Shown here in pieces: positions 1-6,694 of a DNA stretch of 13,092 bases. The notes beneath the pieces were generated by a model that saw nothing but the letters and a program-made list of their open reading frames with translations, was not told where the DNA came from and did not search any database. The translations under genes were made by a program, and so were the position numbers. Source of the stretch: an uncultured bacterium (GTDB lineage Bacteria > Cyanobacteriota > Vampirovibrionia > Gastranaerophilales > Gastranaerophilaceae); NCBI GenBank assembly GCA_902803265.1, contig CADCPD010000002.1, positions 1-13,092 on the forward strand, given 5' to 3'. How positions within the stretch are numbered: the stretch's first letter is position 1; each line of letters begins with the position of its first letter.

Positions 1-96
1 TACATCTTCTGACATACTTCAAACATTGACATATTTAGGTAGTTAATAAATATTAAGAAATATTAAGCAGCTATACTTTATGTAAGTTTATGTCTA

Positions 97-118
97 AAAC
101 CATGTGGTGACATGGTTT
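97..118. promoter_or_regulatory. perfect 22-bp dyad upstream of yggS, candidate operator
   Basis: AAACCATG (97-104) and CATGGTTT (111-118) are perfect inverted repeats around a 6-nt spacer; one further A/T pair (96/119) extends the arms. The pattern AAAYCATR-N6-YATGRTTT recurs upstream of glnA at 9822-9843. Length, N6 spacer and outer AAA/TTT resemble CRP-superfamily operators (known for that family), but the half-site differs from TGTGA. A -10-like TAAAAT lies at 140-145; its start-point would put the dyad centre near -44. A second -10-like box, TATACT at 72-77, would instead put the dyad inside the transcript, where it could fold as a hairpin. Which of the two is used cannot be decided from sequence. 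Confidence 0.45.
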
Positions 119-222
119 TGGGCAGATAAAAAAAGGAGGTAAAATACATCAGAAAACAAATTCTTGTCCAAACATGAAACATATTATATAATCAGAATAT
201 GTTCATCAAGGACATATCTTGT

Positions 223-227
223 AGGAG
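223..227 (+). promoter_or_regulatory. ribosome-binding site that sets the yggS start
   Basis: AGGAG ends 11 nt before ATG 239. This supports ATG 239 over the longer in-frame TTG at 164, which would add 25 residues that do not resemble the YggS family. A stronger Shine-Dalgarno-like AAGGAGGT at 133-140 has no usable start codon at normal distance. Confidence 0.6.
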
Positions 228-238
228 TAATATCCCTT

Positions 239-901
239 ATGATTGAAAAAATTAAAAACAATCTATTACGAATACAAGAAAACATCGTACCTTATACCGT
301 GAATATCATTGCAGTAACAAAGTATTATGATGAAGAAGTGATGCTTTGTGCATATAAAGCAGGCTTAAGACACTTTGGTGAATCGAAAGCAGTGGAAGCA
401 GTAAAAAAGATTGATAAATTACCATATGAAGTTAAAGAAAATTCAACCTTTCATTTTATAGGGCACCTTCAATCCAACAAGGTAAAATTAGTTGTTAATC
501 ATTTTGACTATATTCACTCTGTAGATTCTCTAAAGGTAGCAAATCTTATTTCTGAAGAAGCATTGAAAATTAATAAAAAACAAAATGTTTTTTTGCAAAT
601 TAATAATGCTAACGAAGAACAAAAATATGGATTTGATAAACAAACTCTTTTGAATAATTTTGAAGAAATCACCAAATTAAAAGGTTTGAATGTTTTAGGC
701 CTTATGAATATAGCTCCGCTTGAAGCTTCAAAAGAACAGCTTAATGCTTTATTTGCAGATGTGAAAATTTTTCAAAAAGAATTAGAAGAAAAATTTAAAT
801 TCAAACTAAATGATATTTCAATGGGTATGAGTAACGACTATGATATTGCTGTATCAAATGGCGCGACTTGGGTACGAATCGGTACAAAATTATTTAGTTA
901 A
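239..901 (+). CDS. yggS: YggS/PipY-family pyridoxal-phosphate homeostasis protein
   Basis: This 220-residue protein is the usual length for the COG0325 family, cytosolic single-domain TIM barrels that bind pyridoxal 5'-phosphate (PLP) and keep PLP and amino-acid pools balanced; no catalytic reaction is established. Seen in the sequence: the PLP lysine in the AVTK motif (K28), the FGES block (FGEN in most relatives), HFIGHLQSNK, an N-x-ANEEQKYGF block, GLMNIAP, and the C-terminal phosphate-binding SMGMS...GATWVRIGT. It is followed after 21 nt by sepF, the ylmE-ylmF/yggS-sepF arrangement known from Gram-positives and cyanobacteria, so the two are probably one operon. In cyanobacteria the orthologue (pipY) is linked to the nitrogen regulator PipX; PipX itself is not visible in the 238 bases upstream. 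The family call is firm; the start is inferred from the ribosome-binding site. Confidence 0.95.
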   Translation: MIEKIKNNLLRIQENIVPYTVNIIAVTKYYDEEVMLCAYKAGLRHFGESKAVEAVKKIDKLPYEVKENSTFHFIGHLQSNKVKLVVNHFDYIHSVDSLKVANLISEEALKINKKQNVFLQINNANEEQKYGFDKQTLLNNFEEITKLKGLNVLGLMNIAPLEASKEQLNALFADVKIFQKELEEKFKFKLNDISMGMSNDYDIAVSNGATWVRIGTKLFS

Positions 902-909
902 ATCATATT

Positions 910-914
910 GGAGG
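910..914 (+). promoter_or_regulatory. ribosome-binding site that sets the sepF GTG start
   Basis: GGAGG ends 8 nt before GTG 923. The in-frame TTG at 908 overlaps this site and so cannot be its start codon. Confidence 0.7.
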
Positions 915-922
915 ACGGATTA

Positions 923-1420
923 GTGGCAATTACAGATGGTATTAGAGGAATAGTAGACTTTTTAACACAAGGTATTGAATCTCGTGACGGAGATGATATT
1001 TTTACAGATATGGTTGAAGATGGTGAAGAATATATGACTGATGATAATTTAGCATTGGCACCTATGCCTGTTAATAATAAAAACAATAAAAAAGCTGAAT
1101 CAAATGTTGTATCTCATCCTAATTTTAACAGAGGTGCATATGAAGTAGTTATTGTTGAACCTCATTCTTTTAGCGAAGCTGGTTCAATCGTTCAAAATTT
1201 AATCGATAGAAAAACAGTAGTTTTAAATCTACATTTACTAGATAAAGATCAATCGCAAAGAACAATTGACTTTGTTTGTGGTGCAGCTCATGCATTAAGC
1301 GGCAAACCTCAAAAAGTTGGTGATATGGTTTTTGTATTTACTCCAAGCAATGTAACAATGTCTGTTGATACTCAAGCTTCAGGCTCTAAATTTGCTGATA
1401 TTTGGGGTAAATCTCTATAA
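923..1420 (+). CDS. sepF: cell division protein SepF
   Basis: SepF anchors FtsZ filaments to the membrane and shapes the division septum in Gram-positives, cyanobacteria and their relatives. The 165-residue product has the family layout. Residues 1-18 form an amphipathic helix (ITDGIRGIVDFLTQGI) for membrane binding. Residues about 19-71 are an acidic, then Asn/Lys-rich linker. Residues about 72-148 are the conserved core, starting YEVVIVEPHSF and containing LIDRKTVVLNL and GAAHALSGKPQKVGDMVFVFTPSNV-type residues; the glycine-rich turn around G120 forms the dimer interface in known SepF structures. It sits 21 nt after yggS and is followed by a terminator at 1459. The GTG start is preferred because a good Shine-Dalgarno precedes it. 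Confidence 0.95.
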   Translation: MAITDGIRGIVDFLTQGIESRDGDDIFTDMVEDGEEYMTDDNLALAPMPVNNKNNKKAESNVVSHPNFNRGAYEVVIVEPHSFSEAGSIVQNLIDRKTVVLNLHLLDKDQSQRTIDFVCGAAHALSGKPQKVGDMVFVFTPSNVTMSVDTQASGSKFADIWGKSL

Positions 1421-1458
1421 GTTTCATATATATTATGATTTGTGATAGTTGGATTTCC

Positions 1459-1495
1459 GGGGTGCTTTTTAGTACCCCTTTATTTTTGTTTTTAT
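1459..1495 (+). terminator. intrinsic terminator after sepF
   Basis: An 8-bp stem, GGGGTGCT (1459-1466) with AGTACCCC (1471-1478; one G-U pair), closes a TTTT loop and is followed by a T-rich tract to about 1495. It ends the yggS-sepF unit 39 nt after the sepF stop. Confidence 0.9.
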
Positions 1496-1506
1496 TGTTG
1501 CAATAT

Positions 1507-1535
1507 TTGCAATTTAATTAAATTTGATTTATTCT
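1507..1535 (+). promoter_or_regulatory. candidate metK promoter
   Basis: TTGCAA (1507-1512) and TATTCT (1530-1535) are separated by 17 nt. Each matches the sigma-70 consensus at four of six positions. It lies just past the sepF terminator, and the predicted start near 1542 gives a leader of about 68 nt. Confidence 0.4.
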
Positions 1536-1541
1536 TTTATT

Positions 1542-1609
1542 GATAGGTAGAGTGCCGGGTTGGAATTAAAAAACTTACCGGCGATATTATAAATTAAGGA
1601 GAATGATAA
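1542..1609 (+). promoter_or_regulatory. structured metK 5' leader, candidate SAM-responsive element
   Basis: GCCGG (1554-1558) pairs with CCGGC (1578-1582), a GC stem that stands out in AT-rich sequence, closing a 19-nt A-rich loop. CTTA (1574-1577) at the 3' end of that loop is complementary to TAAG (1595-1598), which overlaps the metK Shine-Dalgarno AAGGAG (1596-1601). The result would be a small H-type pseudoknot hiding the ribosome-binding site. Compact pseudoknots of this kind upstream of metK are known for several SAM riboswitch classes, but I cannot match this one to a described consensus. Only four base pairs support the second helix. Confidence 0.35.
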
Positions 1610-2881
1610 ATGGTATCAAAAAATTTTTTATTTACTTCTGAATCAGTAACAGAAGGACATCCGGATAAGGTATGTGATCAAATATCTGATGCTATCTTGG
1701 ATGAATTTTTAACAAAGAGTCCAAAGTCTCGTGTTGCTGCAGAAACAACTGTTACAACAGGTATGGCTTTAGTATGCGGGGAAATAACATCAGATTGTTA
1801 TGTTGATATTCCTCAAATAGTTCGTAATACTATAAAAAATATTGGTTATGAAGGAGAAAATGGCGGAGGTTTTGATTATAAAACTTGTGCTGTTTTAACA
1901 AGTATTGACGAACAGTCAACTGATATTGCAGGTGGGGTTAACAAATCTCTTGAAGCAAGAGATAATAGTGCATCAACTTCTGTTAATGAAACAGAAGATA
2001 TTGGTGCTGGTGACCAAGGTATAATGTTTGGTTATGCTTGTAATGAAACCCCTGAATTGATGCCTCTTCCTATAAGTTTGGCACACAAATTATCTTACAG
2101 ATTATCAAGAGTTAGAAAAAAAGGTATTGTAGATTATTTAAGACCTGACGGTAAATCTCAAGTTACTGTTGAATATGTTGACGGTAAACCATCTAGAATA
2201 CATACTGTTTTAATATCAACTCAGCATGATCCAGTAATTGGAACTGTAAGTGATAATACTCAGGTTCAAGCAATTATTGAAAAAGATATAAAAGAACACG
2301 TAATTGACTATGTATTTAAAAAAGAAGCAATAAAACCTGATGAAAATACCGTAATTTTAGTAAATCCTTCAGGTAGATTTGTAATAGGTGGTCCACAAGG
2401 TGACGCAGGTTTAACCGGAAGAAAAATTATTGTTGATACTTATGGTGGATATTCAAGACATGGAGGCGGTGCTTTTTCAGGTAAAGATCCAACAAAAGTT
2501 GACCGTTCAGCTGCTTATGCTGCAAGATATGTTGCAAAAAATGTTGTAGCTTCAGGATTAGCTGATAAGTGTGAAATTGAACTTGCTTATGCGATTGGTG
2601 TTGCTGAGCCTGTTTCTATTTTGGTTGATACTTTTGGTACAGGTAAAATATCAGATGATGATATTTCTGAAATAGTTAATGAATTATTTGATTTGAGACC
2701 TGTTGCTATTATCAATAAGTTTGATTTGCGTGGTTTACCTGCTAAGAATGGTGGTAAATTTTACCAAAAACTTGCGGCTTATGGTCATATGGGAAGAACT
2801 GATATTGAAGTTCCTTGGGAAGAAACCGATATGGCTGAAAATATTAGAGTAAAATCTGAAAAGTACGCTGCTTGCGTTTAA
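1610..2881 (+). CDS. metK: S-adenosylmethionine synthetase
   Basis: Makes S-adenosylmethionine, PPi and Pi from ATP and methionine in the cytosol; the enzyme is a tetramer built of dimers. All signature blocks are present: EGHPDK at 15-20, the ATP-binding GAGDQG at 132-137, the glycine-rich GGPQGDAGLTGRK at 260-272, HGGGAFSGKD at 284-293, then VDRSAAYAARY and a C-terminal FDLRP block. At 423 residues it is longer than the E. coli enzyme (384), with the extra length partly in the CAVLTSIDEQSTDIAGGV region and the C-terminal tail; this agrees with cyanobacterial-type MetK. AAGGAG at 1596-1601 sits 8 nt before the ATG. It appears to be a single-gene unit with its own promoter, structured leader and terminator. 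Confidence 0.98.
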   Translation: MVSKNFLFTSESVTEGHPDKVCDQISDAILDEFLTKSPKSRVAAETTVTTGMALVCGEITSDCYVDIPQIVRNTIKNIGYEGENGGGFDYKTCAVLTSIDEQSTDIAGGVNKSLEARDNSASTSVNETEDIGAGDQGIMFGYACNETPELMPLPISLAHKLSYRLSRVRKKGIVDYLRPDGKSQVTVEYVDGKPSRIHTVLISTQHDPVIGTVSDNTQVQAIIEKDIKEHVIDYVFKKEAIKPDENTVILVNPSGRFVIGGPQGDAGLTGRKIIVDTYGGYSRHGGGAFSGKDPTKVDRSAAYAARYVAKNVVASGLADKCEIELAYAIGVAEPVSILVDTFGTGKISDDDISEIVNELFDLRPVAIINKFDLRGLPAKNGGKFYQKLAAYGHMGRTDIEVPWEETDMAENIRVKSEKYAACV

Positions 2882-2891
2882 TTTTAAGTTT

Positions 2892-2926
2892 ACAAGACAT
2901 CACTATTTATGGTGATGTCTTGTTTT
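2892..2926 (+). terminator. terminator after metK
   Basis: A perfect 12-bp stem (2892-2903 with 2912-2923) around an 8-nt loop is followed by a short T tract to 2926. The T run is only four to five bases and the next gene starts 16 nt later, so termination may be partial. Confidence 0.75.
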
Positions 2927-2942
2927 ATGGGATAAATTATAG

Positions 2943-3338
2943 ATGAAACAATTAGCCTTAAATTATTACAAAAATTGGTATTCTTGCTCTGAATGTGTTG
3001 TTAAAGCTGCTATTGATAAAGGATATTGTGGTGAAGATTTATTAAAAATTGCAACTCCTTTTTCCGGAGGTATGGCATCGGGTTGTTTGTGCGGTGCTGT
3101 TGCAGGTGCTTTAATTGTGATTGGTTCGGTGTTTAATAAAGAAGATTCAAAGCTTATGGCTAATGATTTTATTAAAAAATTTATGGCAGATAATAAAGCT
3201 ACTTGTTGCAGTGTTCTTTCTCATGGTCTTGATAAAGGTTCAGCGGAAAGACGAGAACTTTGTAAAAATTATGTTTCTAATTGTGCTTATATTTTAGAAA
3301 AAATGATTAAAAGTAAACTTTGTATTCGATGTGATTAA
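2943..3338 (+). CDS. C_GCAxxG_C_C family redox-type protein
   Basis: A 131-residue, cysteine-rich protein of the C_GCAxxG_C_C family (PF09719 type), thought to be redox active; its substrate is unknown. It has 11 cysteines: a CSEC motif at 15-18, C29, the family hallmark GCLCGAVAGA at 47-56, a vicinal pair C88-C89, C107 and C114 in the ELC...C block, and an extra C-terminal CIRC at 127-130. No signal peptide is seen; the hydrophobic stretch at about 51-63 is the glycine-rich core motif rather than a clear membrane helix. It is the first gene of a four-gene cluster, 11 nt before the formyltransferase gene. There is no convincing Shine-Dalgarno before the ATG, only GGG at 2929-2931, and the metK terminator lies just upstream. 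It could bind a metal cluster; nothing here proves that. Confidence 0.85.
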   Translation: MKQLALNYYKNWYSCSECVVKAAIDKGYCGEDLLKIATPFSGGMASGCLCGAVAGALIVIGSVFNKEDSKLMANDFIKKFMADNKATCCSVLSHGLDKGSAERRELCKNYVSNCAYILEKMIKSKLCIRCD

Positions 3339-3349
3339 GGCAGGTTTTT

Positions 3350-4285
3350 ATGTATAAAAAGAGAGTTTTATTTGTAGGTATTCCAGAAATGGCTTATGTT
3401 TGTCTGGATGGGCTTTTAAAAGAAGGTGTTAATCTTGTCGGGGTTGTAGGACCTAAAAAAAGCCATAATACATATGATTCTTTTAAAGAATATGTTCTCT
3501 TTAGAAAATTAAATTTTATTGAATATGATTCGTTGAAAGATGAAAAATTTTTAAATACACTACGGGATTTAAATATTGATATAGCTGTAGTTTGTTCATT
3601 TAATTATAAAATCCCAAAAGTAATGCTTGATATTCCAAAAGACGGTTTTGTTAATGTTCATCCGTCTTTGCTTCCAAAATATAGAGGCGGAAATCCTTAT
3701 AGTGCAGTAATTATGAATAATGAATCAGAAACAGGTGTTACTCTTCATTTGATGGATGAAGGTTTTGATACAGGTGATATTATTCTTCAAAAAACTTGTT
3801 CATTAACTGTTAATGAAACGATGGGGACATTGTTTAATAAGACTAATTTTATTGGTTTGGAAATGCTTATTGAAGTATTGCAAAATTATGAATTAGGAAT
3901 TCTAAACAGACAAAAACAACCTGAAGGAAAATATCCTGTAGGAAATGGTTTAAGTGATGAAGATTTATTTATTGATTTTAATAAAAACCCTGAAGAAATT
4001 GAACGTTTTGTAAGGGCTTTAAATCCGTTTTTTAATGCTTCGTGTATGTTCAGGGGAATACACGTAAAGGTATATTGGGTAGAAACAGCTTATGGTTTTA
4101 AACCAGCAACAGTTCCGAACGGTCATATTGAAAAAATTGAAGATAATAAAATGTTTATTGCTGTAAAAAATGGTTATGTTATACCTACAATGCTTCAATT
4201 TGGAAGTTTCTTCGTATGTAATTCCAAAAAATTTATAGAGTTGCTTAAACCACAAGTTGGTGAAGAATTTATAGGAAAAATATAG
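3350..4285 (+). CDS. formyltransferase related to methionyl-tRNA formyltransferase
   Basis: A 311-residue cytosolic enzyme with the formyl-transferase fold that uses 10-formyltetrahydrofolate. The catalytic triad of the family is present as N102, H104 and D140, in NVHPSLLPKYRGGNP (102-116) and MDEGFDTGDI (135-144). The N-terminal FVGIPEMAYVCLDGLL resembles the GTPEFA opening of Fmt, and the segment after about 212 (RALNPFFNAS...) looks like the Fmt C-terminal tRNA-binding domain, so the length agrees with true Fmt (about 315). Against a plain Fmt call, the usual KPAGRGK loop is absent and the HPSLLPKYRG form is common in sugar-nucleotide N-formyltransferases. No def gene is adjacent. I read it as Fmt or an Fmt-like paralogue. 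It lies 11 nt after the cysteine-rich gene and 2 nt before the next. Confidence 0.85.
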   Translation: MYKKRVLFVGIPEMAYVCLDGLLKEGVNLVGVVGPKKSHNTYDSFKEYVLFRKLNFIEYDSLKDEKFLNTLRDLNIDIAVVCSFNYKIPKVMLDIPKDGFVNVHPSLLPKYRGGNPYSAVIMNNESETGVTLHLMDEGFDTGDIILQKTCSLTVNETMGTLFNKTNFIGLEMLIEVLQNYELGILNRQKQPEGKYPVGNGLSDEDLFIDFNKNPEEIERFVRALNPFFNASCMFRGIHVKVYWVETAYGFKPATVPNGHIEKIEDNKMFIAVKNGYVIPTMLQFGSFFVCNSKKFIELLKPQVGEEFIGKI

Positions 4286-4287
4286 TT

Positions 4288-5112
4288 ATGAATAAATTAA
4301 ATTTTTTAACTGCGGGAATTCCTGCAAGTGCAAAAAAATCGTCATATGAAGATGGGTTAAAAGTCCTTGATGAATTAAATTTAGATGGTTTAGAAGTCGA
4401 ATTTGTAAGAGGCGTAAGAATTTCTGATGTTAGTAAAGAAGTTCTGATTAAAAATAATAAAAACTTTATATTTACTGCTCATGCACCGTTTTTTATTAAT
4501 CTAAATGCAAAAGAACCAGATAAAGTCGAAGCCAGTATCAGAAGAATAATTGAAACTGCTGAAGTTACTAATGATTTTGGCGGTTATAGTATAGTTTTCC
4601 ATGCTGCATATTATTTGGGTGATGATAAGGAAAAAACTTATAATACTGTGAAACAGCATTTATCGACAATTTGTAATCAAATGGAAGAAGAAAATAATAA
4701 AATTTGGATAAGACCGGAAACAACCGGTAAAGGTACTCAATGGGGAGATTTGGATGAGATTATAAAAATGTCTAATGAATTTGCTCAAGTTCTTCCTTGT
4801 GTTGATTTTGCTCATTTGCATGCACGTTCAAATGGCGGATTTAATACATATGACGATTTTTGCAAAATTTTAGAACGTATTGGAACAGAAATAGGCTCTT
4901 ATGCTCTTAATAATTTTCATGCTCATATTGCAGGTATTGCATATGGTGAAAAAGGCGAAAAGCATCATTTGAACTTTGAAGATGCTGATATGAATTATAA
5001 AGATCTAATCAGAGCTTTTAAAGACTTTAATGTTAAAGGTGTAGTTGTTTGTGAAAGCCCTAATATTGAAGTTGACACAAATATATTGAAAGAGTATTAT
5101 AACTCACTGTAG
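4288..5112 (+). CDS. endonuclease IV-like AP endonuclease / TIM-barrel protein
   Basis: A 274-residue TIM-barrel protein of the AP endonuclease family 2 (COG0648/PF01261). Endonuclease IV cleaves DNA 5' of abasic sites using three zinc ions. Residues matching the nine E. coli Nfo metal ligands can be placed in order: H65 (AHAPF), H105 (FHAAYY), E144 (RPETTG), D173 and H176 (CVDFAH), H211 (FHAHIAG), E224 and H226 (EKHHL; Asp in E. coli, here Glu), and E256 (CESP). The fit is best to the shorter archaeal/Firmicute-type Nfo with its AYGEKGEKHHL motif. The related sugar-phosphate isomerase/epimerases keep only some of these ligands, so a nuclease is favoured. It starts 2 nt after the formyltransferase stop, indicating translational coupling. 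Confidence 0.8.
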   Translation: MNKLNFLTAGIPASAKKSSYEDGLKVLDELNLDGLEVEFVRGVRISDVSKEVLIKNNKNFIFTAHAPFFINLNAKEPDKVEASIRRIIETAEVTNDFGGYSIVFHAAYYLGDDKEKTYNTVKQHLSTICNQMEEENNKIWIRPETTGKGTQWGDLDEIIKMSNEFAQVLPCVDFAHLHARSNGGFNTYDDFCKILERIGTEIGSYALNNFHAHIAGIAYGEKGEKHHLNFEDADMNYKDLIRAFKDFNVKGVVVCESPNIEVDTNILKEYYNSL

Positions 5113-5124
5113 AGAGAGGTTATT

Positions 5125-5880
5125 ATGATAGATGAGACATCAAAGTTCTTTAAAGAACGTGAATTTAATATAAGATACAGTGAAATGGATTATCATAAAG
5201 TTTTAAAACCATCAGCTATGTTAAATTTTTTGCAAGATTTAGCAACTTTTGCTGCTGATGCGGGCGGATTTGGTTATGATGCAATTGTTGCTCATAATTT
5301 GGGTTGGTTTTTGTTGAAATATCACATGGAATTTAATGATTATCCTAAAAACGTTGAAAATCTTTTGATAAAAACAGAAGCTCGAGGCTATAATAAACTT
5401 TTTGCATTACGTGATTTTGAAATATATAATGTTGAAAATAAAAATTTAATCGGTAGAGTAATCAGTCAATGGGCGCTTGTTAATATGGATGATAAATCAA
5501 TGGTTTCTCCTGCAGATATTTTTTCGTTTATGTTTAAAATGCAAAAAAGAGAAGATGATTTATCTTTTGAAAAAATTCATCCTCTTGAAAGAATTGATTA
5601 TGCTGAAGAATTTAAAGTTCGCTATGATGATATTGATGTAAATCAGCATGTTAATAATATGAATTATATTGTTTGGGCATTTGAAGCATTACCAAAAGAA
5701 TTTAAAGATAAATATAAAATTAAAACACTTGATATGCTTTATAAAAAAGAAATTCAATATGGTAATACTGTTCTTTCAGAAGTTCAAATTGATGAAAATA
5801 TTGCAAAAATATCAGTTAAAAACAAATTAACAGATGAAGAATTATGTCTTGTAAAAGCTGAATTTACTGATGTTAAGTAA
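5125..5880 (+). CDS. acyl-ACP thioesterase, double hot-dog type
   Basis: A 251-residue protein of the acyl-ACP thioesterase family (PF01643), related to plant FatA/FatB, which releases free fatty acids from acyl carrier protein. Two hot-dog repeats can be traced, at about 8-130 and 158-250. The second carries the catalytic block DVNQHVNNMNY (171-181), with N173 and H175 matching the plant Asn and His residues. The first repeat has the substrate-side helix FLQDLATFAADAGGFGYDAI. The family call is solid, but the chain length preferred, and acyl-ACP versus acyl-CoA, cannot be read from the sequence. AGAGAGG at 5113-5119 lies 5 nt from the ATG. It is the last gene of the cluster, 12 nt after the endonuclease IV-like gene, and converges on the minus-strand gene with only 5 nt between stops. 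Confidence 0.9.
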   Translation: MIDETSKFFKEREFNIRYSEMDYHKVLKPSAMLNFLQDLATFAADAGGFGYDAIVAHNLGWFLLKYHMEFNDYPKNVENLLIKTEARGYNKLFALRDFEIYNVENKNLIGRVISQWALVNMDDKSMVSPADIFSFMFKMQKREDDLSFEKIHPLERIDYAEEFKVRYDDIDVNQHVNNMNYIVWAFEALPKEFKDKYKIKTLDMLYKKEIQYGNTVLSEVQIDENIAKISVKNKLTDEELCLVKAEFTDVK

Positions 5881-5893
5881 TAAAATTACTTAA
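5873..5893. repeat. palindrome spanning two convergent stop codons, weak bidirectional terminator
   Basis: TTAAGTAA (5873-5880) and TTACTTAA (5886-5893) are a perfect 8-bp inverted repeat around TAAAA. Each arm contains the stop codon of one converging gene. With only two GC pairs the hairpin is weak, but it is the only terminator-like structure for either operon. Confidence 0.4.
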
Positions 5894-6692
5894 TTATCAT
5901 AAAAGATTTTAATTTTCTTCCGGTATCTCCGTTAAATTGTTTTGAAATTAAGTGGATATTTTGATAATCAAGGGACGTAGAGCTTCCTCCGTCAAAAGCC
6001 ATAGCTTTTTCAAAACCTAAATTTTTACAGATTATAGCAACTTCACTCATAGTCTTTGGGTTGTCTGTCGGAAAAATTAATATGTGTAAATCGTTATCTT
6101 TTATTCCGACGATTGTTCTTGCTGCTCTATAAAGCACAGAAGCCGATTGTCTTACGACTTTGTTATTCTTTCGTACGATAAAAAATTCATTTTGCAAATT
6201 TTTATCTAAATCACAAACAGGCAAAAGTTGCGGTCCGCCTTGAGCAGATGCTATTATTTTGCAATGCTTGCAAGCAGGTTCGTTATGTCTTGCTATTTGA
6301 TATTTATATTTAAATCCGCATTTTAATATTCTCAATTCTGAACGATTTAAAATTTTGTCCATATATGGTGCAAGTTCTTTATTTGACATTAAAGATTTAT
6401 TTTTTGTCGGGTCTGCTATTATTTTTCTATTGTTAACTATGTAAGATATGGTTTGTTGATTTTTTAAATCAAAAAAGCCTGTGTTTATGGTTAGTTTTGA
6501 ATTATATTTGTCATGTATTTCTTTGTTTGTTACTAACTTATCACTTTGTACAAATTTTATTTTTTTCTTTATTTTTTCACCTTTTAAAGTAATATGATAA
6601 AATCCGTTTTCAAACGTAACACCAATATTATCTGCAAATGCATATGATGGAAGTAGCATTAATATAAAAAGTAATATTATTTTTTTTACCAT
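5886..6692 (-). CDS. secreted phosphodiester glycosidase (NAGPA) domain protein
   Basis: A 268-residue exported protein. A Sec signal peptide is clear: lysines at 3-4, a hydrophobic core at 5-15, and AFA before the likely cut at 20/21. The mature part matches the phosphodiester glycosidase/NAGPA domain (PF09992): NTGFF at 70-74, GGPQLL at 152-157, RTIVGI at 192-197 and the active-site-type DGGSSTSL at 234-241. Members with known activity remove sugars from phosphodiesters; others act on cell-surface glycans, and this protein's substrate is unknown. Mature cysteines at 125, 141, 144, 160 and 222 could form disulfides outside the cytoplasm. It starts 2 nt after the lptF/G stop, with its Shine-Dalgarno (complement of 6702-6706) inside that gene, so it is co-transcribed with the LPS-export genes. 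Confidence 0.88.
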   Translation of the reverse strand: MVKKIILLFILMLLPSYAFADNIGVTFENGFYHITLKGEKIKKKIKFVQSDKLVTNKEIHDKYNSKLTINTGFFDLKNQQTISYIVNNRKIIADPTKNKSLMSNKELAPYMDKILNRSELRILKCGFKYKYQIARHNEPACKHCKIIASAQGGPQLLPVCDLDKNLQNEFFIVRKNNKVVRQSASVLYRAARTIVGIKDNDLHILIFPTDNPKTMSEVAIICKNLGFEKAMAFDGGSSTSLDYQNIHLISKQFNGDTGRKLKSFMIIK

Positions 6693-6694
6693 AA

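Noticed and set aside
2..46. Possible C-terminal tail of an upstream plus-strand gene (14 codons, then TAA)
   Set aside because: The frame is open from the window edge, but 14 residues match nothing I recognise, and such a short open stretch is common by chance.
26..52. TTGACA (26-31) with TAAATA (47-52) as an upstream promoter
   Set aside because: The -35 is perfect but the spacer is 15 nt and the -10 is poor; it may also lie inside an upstream coding end. Too weak to list.
96..119. Inverted repeat as an intrinsic terminator for an upstream gene
   Set aside because: No T run follows on either strand beyond the four T in the stem itself.
164..238. Longer yggS N-terminus from TTG 164
   Set aside because: No ribosome-binding site at normal distance, and the extra 25 residues are not part of the YggS family; ATG 239 has AGGAG.
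1422..1441. CATA...TATG repeat after sepF as a third copy of the dyad
   Set aside because: The spacing between CAT and ATG is 7, not 8, and the left arm does not match AAAYCATR.
1542..1609. SAM-I (S-box) riboswitch before metK
   Set aside because: The leader is too short and lacks the four-way junction; only a small hairpin is present.
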